NCBI GenBank assembly: GCA_004556755.1 | Contig: SFFW01000004.1 | Span: 1-64,000 of the forward strand | Length of the DNA stretch: 64,000 nucleotides | Source of the DNA: Clostridiales bacterium | GTDB lineage: Bacteria; Bacillota; Clostridia; Oscillospirales; Oscillospiraceae | Direction of reading: 5' to 3' | Shown here: positions 41,787 to 49,688 of the stretch, piece after piece | Layout: each line of letters begins with the position of its first letter | Numbering within the stretch: position 1 is the stretch's first letter | Program-made: the position numbers and the translations under genes | Notes under the pieces: generated by a model | What the model was told of the DNA's origin: nothing | Database searches by the model: none | What the model saw: the letters and a program-made list of their open reading frames with translations, nothing else

Positions 41787-42614
41787 ATGAAGAAAAACAA
41801 ACTTCCCATACTTATGTGCGTGCTTGTGGTCCTGTCGATCGCAGCGGTCGTGGGCTACCTTTACTACGCAAAGGCGGTGTCAAGCCCGCTTTCTCCGACC
41901 ATCAGCTTTGACAGCGACACCGTCACGGTCAGCACCTCTTACACCGAGGAGGAACTCCTTGCCGGCGTCACGGCAAGCGACCCGGAGGACGGCGACGTGA
42001 CCGACTCGCTCATAGTCGAGAGCGTTTCCCGCTTCATCGGAGACGGTACCGCAAGGGTCACATACGTTGCGTTCGACTCGAACAATCATATGGCAAGGGC
42101 GGAACGTAGCGTCCGCTTTACGGACTACACCTCGCCGAAGCTGGAGCTTTCAGCTCCGCTCATGTTCAAGAAAAGCGGCGATATCGACATACTCAAGTAC
42201 CTTTCCGCCGAGGACTGCTTTGACGGCGACATATCCGGCAGCATCAAATATACGCTGCTCGGCAAGAGCCTGACGCTGTCCGAGGTCGGCGAACACAGGG
42301 TGCAGATCAGAGTGACGAACAGCATGGGCGACACGGTGCATCTCACACTCAAAGTCGAGGTCACGGAGCGGGATCCCAACACAGCCGGCATTACGCTGAC
42401 AAACTATCTCATTTACCTGCCGCAGGGTGCGGACTTTGACCCCGCAGCATACGTCGAGGGCTACACGGCGGGCGGTGAAAAGCGCACGGGCGCCGACGGG
42501 CTTACGATAAAGAACGGAGCGGACACCTCGACAGAGGGCGTTTACACGGTCGATTACATATACGGCAGCGGCGACGGCGCAAGCCGCACGAGACTCATAG
42601 TCGTAGTGGAGTAA
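41787..42614 (+). CDS. Anchored Ig-like (DUF5011-type) surface protein
   Basis: A 275-residue protein with an N-terminal transmembrane anchor (ILMCVLVVLSIAAVVGYLYY). The outer part contains two Ig-like units: TASDPEDGDVTDSLIV and AEDCFDGDISGSIKYTL, with the DGDxxxS-type motif of DUF5011. Such domains bind or bridge surface polymers. It sits between cpsB and the Wzz/BY-kinase fusions and may be a polysaccharide-assembly accessory. AAGAGGT precedes the ATG. Confidence 0.7.
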   Translation: MKKNKLPILMCVLVVLSIAAVVGYLYYAKAVSSPLSPTISFDSDTVTVSTSYTEEELLAGVTASDPEDGDVTDSLIVESVSRFIGDGTARVTYVAFDSNNHMARAERSVRFTDYTSPKLELSAPLMFKKSGDIDILKYLSAEDCFDGDISGSIKYTLLGKSLTLSEVGEHRVQIRVTNSMGDTVHLTLKVEVTERDPNTAGITLTNYLIYLPQGADFDPAAYVEGYTAGGEKRTGADGLTIKNGADTSTEGVYTVDYIYGSGDGASRTRLIVVVE

Positions 42615-42629
42615 GGGGGCTGCATCACA

Positions 42630-44126
42630 GTGGAAGAAAAGAAAAAATCGGGTGCGGCCGGAGAAAACGTTCAGGGCTTTCACCCGCTGCTGCTCATAAG
42701 AGAAATGATAGGCAAGCTCTGGCTTGCGCTTGCAGTAGCGATCATCGTCGGCTGCCTTGCGTATATCGGCGCTTCGGCGCTGTACAGCCCGGAGTATAAA
42801 ACACAGACGACCTTTGTCGTGTCGGTGAGGGAGGGCGGCTCCTCCGTCTACTCAAACCTTGCCGCAGCGAAGAACATTGCAAGCTCCTTTTCCGAGATCG
42901 TCGACAGCGACGTTATGAAAAAGCGTGTGGCGGCAGAGCTGGGTACCGACCGGGTCGGCGGCGAGATAAGCGCAAGCGTCATCGAGGAGACGAACCTCAT
43001 TGAGCTTACGGTCACGGCGGACAATCCGAGGAGCGCATATCTCATAACGAGAGCGGTTCTGAATAACTACGGTGAGCTTGCGGAAAAGGCGCTCAGCTCG
43101 GTGACGCTGGAGATACTCAGACAGCCCAGCATACCGATCTCGCCCTCGAACACCTCCGGCGCCATGCGTGCGGCAAAGCTCGGTGCTATCGCATCTGCCA
43201 CCGTTGTGCTTGTGTGGGTCTGCCTCAAGGCATACCTGAGAGACACGGTCAAGGTGACGGAGGACGTCGAAAAGAAGCTTGACGTTAAGCTCCTTGCGAC
43301 GGTGTACCACGAGCGAAAGTACAAGAGCGTAAAGGAAGTTCTGCGCCGCCGTAAAAAGAGCATTCTCATAACGAACCCGACGACGGGCTTTGCGTTTTCC
43401 GAGACCTTCAGAAAGCTGCGCACGAGGGTCGACTACCATATGCGCAGAGAAGGCGCAAAGGTCATCGTGGTCACCTCGGTGCTTGAAAACGAGGGCAAAA
43501 GTACCGTCGCCGCAAACCTTGCGCTCGCCATGAACCGCAAGCGCAAAAACGTCATTCTGATAGACGGCGACATGAAAAAGCCCGCTTTGCACAAGATAAT
43601 GAACTATCAGGACAAGCAGTACGCCGGGATCACGGATTACCTCGACGGCAAAGCGGGGCTTAAAGATACGCTCATATCCGACAAGAATTATCAGATGGGA
43701 CTCATCCTCGGCAAAAAGGGCAGCGACCGCTCGACGGAGCTTGTGTGCAGCCCTGCGATGCGTGAGCTTATACGGCAGGCAAGGGAGAACGTCGACTGCA
43801 TAATCATCGACACTCCGCCTATGTCCGTCAGTCCCGATGCGGAGTGCATAGCGGAGCTTGCCGACGCTTCGATACTCGTTGTGCGGCAGGACACCACTCC
43901 CGTCAAGGTCATAAACGACGCAATAGATACGCTCTCGTCCTGTAATGCGAAGCTCATCGGCTGCGTTTTCAACAATGTCAGGTCGGCTGACCTCAGCGAC
44001 GGATACAGCTACGGCAGCGGCGGCAAATACGGCTACGGCGGTCACAGCTACAGCCGCTACGGATACGGCAAGTACGGCTACGGCAACCGCAAAAAGCAGG
44101 ATGTCGGAGAGGAGAGGGAAGTATGA
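42630..44126 (+). CDS. Fused Wzz/BY-kinase, copy 1
   Basis: A 498-residue fusion. The Wzz part has a helix (LWLALAVAIIVGCLAYIGAS) near residue 35 and a second at about 186-202 (KLGAIASATVVLVWVCL). The kinase domain follows with Walker A SVLENEGKSTVA, Walker A' LIDGDMKKPAL and Walker B IIIDTPPMS. The C-terminal tail is Tyr/Gly-rich with about nine Tyr (SYGSGGKYGYGGHSYSRYGY). It starts with GTG at 42630 and overlaps copy 2 by four bases (ATGA). Its role is polymer-length control by autophosphorylation. Confidence 0.9.
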   Translation: MEEKKKSGAAGENVQGFHPLLLIREMIGKLWLALAVAIIVGCLAYIGASALYSPEYKTQTTFVVSVREGGSSVYSNLAAAKNIASSFSEIVDSDVMKKRVAAELGTDRVGGEISASVIEETNLIELTVTADNPRSAYLITRAVLNNYGELAEKALSSVTLEILRQPSIPISPSNTSGAMRAAKLGAIASATVVLVWVCLKAYLRDTVKVTEDVEKKLDVKLLATVYHERKYKSVKEVLRRRKKSILITNPTTGFAFSETFRKLRTRVDYHMRREGAKVIVVTSVLENEGKSTVAANLALAMNRKRKNVILIDGDMKKPALHKIMNYQDKQYAGITDYLDGKAGLKDTLISDKNYQMGLILGKKGSDRSTELVCSPAMRELIRQARENVDCIIIDTPPMSVSPDAECIAELADASILVVRQDTTPVKVINDAIDTLSSCNAKLIGCVFNNVRSADLSDGYSYGSGGKYGYGGHSYSRYGYGKYGYGNRKKQDVGEEREV

Positions 44127-45568
44127 ATAATGAAGCGACAAGACAGCCCTTTTCACTCGGCCGCATAGCGGCGCAGTTTTTAAGGGGACTGCGGCGGCTG
44201 TGGTATATCATTTTGCTGCTTGCCCTGCTCGGCGGGGCGTTCATGGGCTACCGCTCGTGGACGAGCTATACCCCCGTGTACAGCGCATCGGCGACCTTCA
44301 GCGTCTACACCGTGAACGAAAACCAGTCCGGCATCTCGACCTTTAACTTTGCCGTGGCGGAGCAAATGGCAAAGACCTTCCCTTACATTCTCACGAGCGG
44401 CGTACTGAGCGACCTTGTCAAGACCGACATGGGGCTTGACACGCTCCCTGCGATAAGCGTTTCCTCCGTTCCGGAAGCGAACATGATAACGCTGACCGTC
44501 AAAGGCGGGGATGCGCAGCTTTGCTACGACGTGCTGCAGTCGGTCATACGAAACTATCCGCAGGTGGCGGAGTTCGTCGTGGGACCGACTTACATGAACA
44601 TCGTTGACGAGACCGGAGTTCCGCAGGAGCCGGATAACGGCAGGAGCTGGACGGGAGCCGCAAAGAAGGGCGCCGTCGTCGGCGCTGCGATAGGTCTGCT
44701 CATCGCACTTATCTACGGCTATACGAAGTCTACCGTCATGGGCAGGGAGGACATTCAGAGCCGCAGCAACGTGCGCTATCTCGGAACGCTGCCCGCCGTT
44801 GCGGTTAAAAAGCGCAGCAGGCAGGATCCCCGTGCGCTGACCGTCAGCGAGACGCAGGACAGAAATTACAAGGAAGCCTTCCGTGCGCTTGCCGTGAGGC
44901 TTGACAAGCAGCTTCGTGACCGTGAACGGAAAACGCTCATGGTGTGCAGCGCAGCCTCCGGCGAGGGCAAGACCACGGTGGCGTACAACATGGCGCTGTC
45001 GTTTGCAAAGCTCGGCAGAAGGGTGCTCCTCCTCGACTGCGACCTGAGAAATCCCTCGCTGAACGCCATAACGCAGAGTGCGGAAAAGACCGGACTTTCG
45101 GAGCTGCTCTCCGGCACTCTTTCGCTTGAGAACGCCGTGCATACGACGGAAAACGGGAATCTCGGCATCATATACGCAGGCTCCGGCGGCGCAAACGAGG
45201 AGCTTATGCAGGGCAGCGGACTTTCGGAGCTGATGCGTGAGCTTAAAGAAAGCTACGACTACATTGTGATGGACACCCCGCCTTGCTCGCTGCTTACCGA
45301 CGCCGAGGATCTGGCGGAGGTCAGCGATGCGGCGATAATGGTCATTAAGCAGAACTACGCAAGCCGCAGCTCGGTCATCGAGAGCATGACGAGGCTCAGC
45401 GAAAGCGGCACCGCCGTTGTGGGTTATATACTCAACGCCTTCTCCGGCAGAAGCGGCGGCAGAGGCGGTTACGGCTACGGGTACGGTTATGGCTACGGCT
45501 ATGGTTACGGATACGGATACGGTTACGGCTACGGAGAAAGCGACGACAAGGAGTCCGACGGCAAGTGA
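44123..45568 (+). CDS. Fused Wzz/BY-kinase, copy 2, with (GY)11 tail
   Basis: A 481-residue fusion. Helices lie near residues 27-45 (LWYIILLLALLGGAFMGY) and about 186-201. The kinase domain has Walker A SAASGEGKTTVA, Walker A' LLDCDLRNPSL and Walker B IVMDTPPCS. Between residues about 448 and 472 there are eleven consecutive Gly-Tyr pairs, then an acidic ESDDKESDGK end. This is the most regular Tyr tail in the window. It follows copy 1 and is similar in layout, so the pair probably arose by duplication, though the sequences have diverged. Confidence 0.9.
   Translation: MNNEATRQPFSLGRIAAQFLRGLRRLWYIILLLALLGGAFMGYRSWTSYTPVYSASATFSVYTVNENQSGISTFNFAVAEQMAKTFPYILTSGVLSDLVKTDMGLDTLPAISVSSVPEANMITLTVKGGDAQLCYDVLQSVIRNYPQVAEFVVGPTYMNIVDETGVPQEPDNGRSWTGAAKKGAVVGAAIGLLIALIYGYTKSTVMGREDIQSRSNVRYLGTLPAVAVKKRSRQDPRALTVSETQDRNYKEAFRALAVRLDKQLRDRERKTLMVCSAASGEGKTTVAYNMALSFAKLGRRVLLLDCDLRNPSLNAITQSAEKTGLSELLSGTLSLENAVHTTENGNLGIIYAGSGGANEELMQGSGLSELMRELKESYDYIVMDTPPCSLLTDAEDLAEVSDAAIMVIKQNYASRSSVIESMTRLSESGTAVVGYILNAFSGRSGGRGGYGYGYGYGYGYGYGYGYGYGYGESDDKESDGK
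45470..45535 (+). repeat. Eleven TAY-GGN hexamer repeats coding (YG)11
   Basis: Eleven consecutive TAY GGN codon pairs in one frame. The codons vary (TAC or TAT, GGN third base mixed), so selection keeps the protein repeat rather than the DNA. The tract could still change length by slippage. Confidence 0.9.
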
Positions 45569-45593
45569 GCCGTAGGACGAAGGAGAAATGCTT

Positions 45594-47504
45594 ATGAAAA
45601 AACTGACGGGTGATTACAGCAAGGAAAAGCTTGTAAGGGTACTGTGCCTTGTTACGGCGGATGCGGTAATCGTAAACCTTGCTGCGGTGGTGACCCTGCT
45701 TATCAGATTCTCCATTGACGGCATGACCGTTTGGAACTCCGCCTTCGAATGGTATCTAAAGCTTTATCTCGGCTATGCGGTCATCAATACCGTGGTCACG
45801 ATAGTGATGTTTGCGTTGTTTAACCTGTATAACAGCCTTTGGGAATTTGCGGGCTACAACGAGCTTGTCCGCATCGGCTGCGCTTCGGTGGCATCGGCGC
45901 TTGTAAACTTCGTGCTTATGATGGTCATCGAGGATTCAAGGATGCCGCTGAGCTTCCCGATAGTCTACTCGATGCTGCTTGCAGCCGGCACCGGCACTCT
46001 GCGTCTCATCTACAGAGCGCTGCGCCGTAAGAGATCGGGACGCAGTACCGCCGAGAAAAAGCGCACCATGCTCATCGGCGGCGGTCAGGCGGGCGCAATG
46101 GTGCTGCGTGAGTTCCGCTACAGCGCCCACTCCGAAAACAAGGTCGTCTGCGTCATCGACGACGACCGCTCAAAGTGGGGCAGCTTCATTCAGGGCGTTA
46201 AGATCGTCGGCGGCAAGGAGTCCATTGTTTCGGCGGCGGAGAAGTACAACGTTGAGGAGATAATCCTTGCCATACCCTCCGCAAGCCGCAGACAGAAGCT
46301 CGACATTTTGGAGATCTGCCATGCGACCGGGTGCAAGCTCAGAACGCTGCCCGGACTGTATCAGCTCGCAAATGGGGAGGTCAGCATACAGAAGATAAGG
46401 GAGGTCGACATCGAGGACCTGCTCGGCAGGGACATCGTGAAGATCGACCTAAACGAGGTCGCCGGCTACATAAAGGACAAGGTCGTTTTGGTTACGGGCG
46501 GCGGCGGCAGCATCGGCAGCGAGCTGTGCCGTCAGGCGGCGACACAGAAGCCCAAGACCCTCATCATCTTCGACATATACGAAAATAACGCCTATGAGCT
46601 CCAGATGGAGCTGCGGCGGCAGCATCCCGAACTCAATCTCGTGGTGCTTATCGGCTCCGTGCGTGACAAGGGCCGTGTTGACTATGTTTTTGACAAGTAC
46701 CGTCCCGACATCGTCTGCCACGCTGCGGCGCACAAGCACGTCCCGCTGATGGAGGATTCGCCGCTTGAGGCGATAAAGAACAACGTTTTCGGCACCTACA
46801 ACGTCGCCGAAGCAGCCGACAGGTACGGCGCACGGCGCATGATATTGGTCTCGACCGATAAGGCGGTCAACCCCACGAACGTCATGGGCGCATCGAAGCG
46901 CATATGCGAGATGGTGGTGCAGATGTGGAACGGACGCAGCAAAACGGAGTACGTTGCGGTGCGCTTCGGAAACGTCCTCGGCTCGGCAGGCAGCGTCATT
47001 CCGCTGTTCCGCCGTCAGATAAAGGAGGGCGGTCCCGTCACGGTCACGGACAAGAACGTCATCCGCTACTTTATGACCATCCCGGAGGCGGTGCAGCTCA
47101 TATTCCAGGCGGGCGCATACGCCAAGGGCGGAGAGATATTCGTGCTTGACATGGGCGAACCCGTGAGGATCGACGACCTTGCAAGGAACATGATCCGCCT
47201 GTCGGGGCTTGAACCCGACCTTGACATTCCGATCGTTTACACGGGTCTGCGTCCCGGCGAAAAGCTGTATGAGGAGCTGCTGCTCTCCGGCGAGGGAATG
47301 CAGAAAACCGCAAACGACCTCATCTACATCGGCGGCGAGGCGCCCTTCGACGAGGCGCTGCTCAGCGAAAAGCTCACCGAGCTCTCGGAGCTTCACGAGG
47401 GCGAGGAGATGCTTCTGCGCACGAAGATCTCGGAGCTTGTGCCGACGTATCACATGACCGAAAACGATGCAAAGAGGATGCCGCAGGTATCCGTGGAGGC
47501 GTAA
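45594..47504 (+). CDS. PglF/CapD-type nucleotide-sugar 4,6-dehydratase
   Basis: A 636-residue membrane protein. Four N-terminal transmembrane helices (about residues 15-135) precede a first nucleotide-binding unit (TMLIGGGQAGAMVL) and a second Rossmann domain with VTGGGGSIGSELCRQ. The catalytic stretch is STDKAVNPTNVMGASKR, the SDR-like arrangement with Met in place of Tyr seen in PglF/CapD. It likely converts UDP-GlcNAc to the 4-keto-6-deoxy sugar. I place the start at the second ATG, with eight bases between AGGAG and the codon; the first ATG is too close. Confidence 0.88.
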   Translation: MKKLTGDYSKEKLVRVLCLVTADAVIVNLAAVVTLLIRFSIDGMTVWNSAFEWYLKLYLGYAVINTVVTIVMFALFNLYNSLWEFAGYNELVRIGCASVASALVNFVLMMVIEDSRMPLSFPIVYSMLLAAGTGTLRLIYRALRRKRSGRSTAEKKRTMLIGGGQAGAMVLREFRYSAHSENKVVCVIDDDRSKWGSFIQGVKIVGGKESIVSAAEKYNVEEIILAIPSASRRQKLDILEICHATGCKLRTLPGLYQLANGEVSIQKIREVDIEDLLGRDIVKIDLNEVAGYIKDKVVLVTGGGGSIGSELCRQAATQKPKTLIIFDIYENNAYELQMELRRQHPELNLVVLIGSVRDKGRVDYVFDKYRPDIVCHAAAHKHVPLMEDSPLEAIKNNVFGTYNVAEAADRYGARRMILVSTDKAVNPTNVMGASKRICEMVVQMWNGRSKTEYVAVRFGNVLGSAGSVIPLFRRQIKEGGPVTVTDKNVIRYFMTIPEAVQLIFQAGAYAKGGEIFVLDMGEPVRIDDLARNMIRLSGLEPDLDIPIVYTGLRPGEKLYEELLLSGEGMQKTANDLIYIGGEAPFDEALLSEKLTELSELHEGEEMLLRTKISELVPTYHMTENDAKRMPQVSVEA

Positions 47505-47505
47505 A

Positions 47506-48630
47506 ATGGAAGGTAAAAGAATTTTTCTTGCAAGTCCGCATATGTCCGACGAGGGTTATGAGCTGGAATATGTGAACGACGCTTTCCGCAAGAACTGGAT
47601 AGCGCCGCTCGGCGAAAACGTAAACGAGTTTGAGGCGGCTGTAAAGCGCTTTACGGGTGAGGAAAACGCCGTTGCGCTCTCCGCCGGGACCGCTGCGCTG
47701 CATCTTGCGCTCATCCTTGCCGGGGTCGGCAGGGGGGACAAGGTGTTCTGCCAGAGCCTCACCTTCTCGGCTTCCGCAAACCCGATCGCTTACCTCGGCG
47801 CAGAGCCGGTGTTTGTCGATTCCGAGAGCGAAAGCTGGAATCTCGACCCCGCAGCGGTGCGTGAAGCGATCCGCCTGCACGGTGCGCCCAAGGCGCTCGT
47901 CGCCGTGCATCTTTACGGTATGCCCGCAAAAATGCGTGAGATAGAGGGCATTTGCGAGGAGTACGGCATAGTCCTCGTCGAGGATGCGGCCGAGGCGCTC
48001 GGCTCGGTGTACGAGGGTCGCCCCTGCGGAACGCTGGGACAGCTCGGCGCACTGTCGTTTAACGGCAACAAGATCATCACGACCTCCGGCGGCGGTATGC
48101 TGCTGTGCAGGGAAAAGGAGGACGCCGCCCATGCGCTGAAGCTTGCGACTCAGGCGAGGGAGCCGTTCCCGTGGTATCAGCACGAGGAGATCGGCTACAA
48201 CTACCGCATGAGCAACATAAGCGCCGGCATCGGCAGGGGACAGATGCGTGTCCTGCCGGAGCGCATAGCGAAGAAGCGTGAGATATTCGAGACCTACAAG
48301 AGAGAGCTTGCGGAAAAGCCGCTGAGCTTTCAGGAGGGCGTGAAGGACAGCGCTTCAAACCGCTGGCTCACTGCGGCGACGATAGCCGACGACTGCAAGG
48401 TGACGCCGACGGAGCTTATCCGGCTCTTGGGCGAGGAGAACATCGAGGCTCGCCACGTTTGGAAGCCGATGCATATGCAGCCCGTTTTTTCGGACTGCGC
48501 CTTCGTGAAATGCGGAGACGCTGCGGTGAGCGAACGGCTGTTTAACAGAGGCATCTGCCTGCCGAGCGACACGAAGATGACACCCGGTGAGCAAATGAAA
48601 GTGATAGAAACGCTGAAAAAAGCGTTTTAA
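47506..48630 (+). CDS. DegT/DnrJ/EryC1-family aminotransferase
   Basis: A 374-residue PLP enzyme. ALSAGTAALHLALILAGVG is the substrate/PLP loop, VEDAAEALGS has the cofactor-binding Asp, and SFNGNKIITTSGGG holds the catalytic Lys. It follows the dehydratase directly. Together they match the PglF-PglE type steps giving a UDP-4-amino-4,6-dideoxy-sugar. It is the last gene of the operon. GTGGAGGCG precedes the ATG. Confidence 0.9.
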   Translation: MEGKRIFLASPHMSDEGYELEYVNDAFRKNWIAPLGENVNEFEAAVKRFTGEENAVALSAGTAALHLALILAGVGRGDKVFCQSLTFSASANPIAYLGAEPVFVDSESESWNLDPAAVREAIRLHGAPKALVAVHLYGMPAKMREIEGICEEYGIVLVEDAAEALGSVYEGRPCGTLGQLGALSFNGNKIITTSGGGMLLCREKEDAAHALKLATQAREPFPWYQHEEIGYNYRMSNISAGIGRGQMRVLPERIAKKREIFETYKRELAEKPLSFQEGVKDSASNRWLTAATIADDCKVTPTELIRLLGEENIEARHVWKPMHMQPVFSDCAFVKCGDAAVSERLFNRGICLPSDTKMTPGEQMKVIETLKKAF

Positions 48631-48632
48631 GC

Positions 48633-48668
48633 AAGAACAAGCCGCCCCGTCAGGGGCGGCTTGTTCTT
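48633..48668 (+). terminator. Terminator of the polysaccharide operon
   Basis: 16-bp stem (48633-48648 with 48653-48668, GTCA loop), then AAATT. It ends the operon and also faces the convergent small export gene. Confidence 0.85.
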
Positions 48669-48679
48669 AAATTATTTAA

Positions 48680-49138
48680 TTAAAACAGTCTGCCGACGGA
48701 TATTACGCCCATGGTCACAGCCATGATGATAAGTCCGGCGATCATAACGCCGAGACATATTGTGGGCAGGGCGTTTTTGAGGCGCATATCCAAAAGCGAC
48801 GCAACGAGTGCGCCCGTCCAAGCGCCCGTACCGGGCAGGGGTATCGCAACGAGGATGAGCAGTCCCCAAAACGAGTAGGCCTGCACGACCTTGCCCTTTT
48901 CCTCGCCCTTGCGATTGAGCCAGTTTGAAAAACCCGTGAGGATGTTGTGCTTGTTCATCCAAAGCAGGACCTTCCTCGTCAGCAGAATAAGTATCGGTAC
49001 GGGGAGCATATTGCCGACGACGCCTATCGCATAGGCCAGCCACGGCTCAAGTCCGTATGCGATGCCGACGGGGATCGCACCTCTGATCTCGGACACGGGC
49101 AACATTGCAAATAGCAAGGTCTTAAGTATGCCGGTCAT
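48680..49138 (-). CDS. Small multi-drug export family protein (COG2426-like)
   Basis: A 152-residue membrane protein with about four helices. MLPVSEIRGAIPVGIAYGL and IPLPGTGAWTGALVA are the hallmark conserved segments of this Sm_multidrug_ex family. The name comes from drug-export work; the natural substrate is unknown. It is followed on the minus strand by the polysaccharide terminator and preceded by an unrelated secreted-protein gene. Confidence 0.8.
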   Translation of the reverse strand: MTGILKTLLFAMLPVSEIRGAIPVGIAYGLEPWLAYAIGVVGNMLPVPILILLTRKVLLWMNKHNILTGFSNWLNRKGEEKGKVVQAYSFWGLLILVAIPLPGTGAWTGALVASLLDMRLKNALPTICLGVMIAGLIIMAVTMGVISVGRLF

Positions 49139-49149
49139 TCATTCCTCCG

Positions 49150-49668
49150 TTAGTTTGCGGGATCCGGCAGCATACCGTCGGTCGGTTCGGGACTCGGCGA
49201 CGGCTCCGGGATCTTATCAAATGTGACCATTATCGTATGATCCTCTCGGATGTTCGAGAGGGTATAGCTTGTCTTCTGACCTATGTCCTGCCCGTCGACC
49301 GTGACGGTCTTTATCTCGTAGCCCTCGTCCGGCGTAAAGCCGATGGTGATGGCTCCGTTATCCTCGACGCTGACGCTGCCCTCCGGGTTTGCGGAGCCGC
49401 CGTTGCCCACCGAGACAAGCACGGTGTGCCTGTTTTCCTGCGGTATCGCAGCGCCGTCCTCACCTATGACGGGGGACTCGGTCACGTCGACCGGGTCGTC
49501 GTGCGACTGCACGGCGCCGGGCTTAAAGGTCATTGCGCCGGAGCCGAAGCTCAAAACGGCGACGATGACCGCAATGACAAGCACTGCGACGGTGATCGAC
49601 ACCTTGAACTTCATGCTCATGGGCTTATGCAGCTTCTTGGGTTTCTTTGTCTTTACGGTGTTGCTCAT
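49150..49668 (-). CDS. Anchored protein with bacterial repeat-like domain
   Basis: A 172-residue protein. A basic cytoplasmic start (KTKKPKKLHKP) leads to a transmembrane helix (VSITVAVLVIAVIVAVLSFG). The outside part contains GYEIKTVTVDGQDIG and YTLSNIREDHTIMVTF, the pattern of the bacterial-repeat (InlB B-repeat-like/BACON-like) surface domains. It ends in a Pro/Ser-rich tail. Its role is unknown, likely at the cell surface. The ATG follows GGAGGTATC (complement of 49674-49682). Confidence 0.7.
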   Translation of the reverse strand: MSNTVKTKKPKKLHKPMSMKFKVSITVAVLVIAVIVAVLSFGSGAMTFKPGAVQSHDDPVDVTESPVIGEDGAAIPQENRHTVLVSVGNGGSANPEGSVSVEDNGAITIGFTPDEGYEIKTVTVDGQDIGQKTSYTLSNIREDHTIMVTFDKIPEPSPSPEPTDGMLPDPAN

Positions 49669-49688
49669 ATCGGATACCTCCCGACCGC

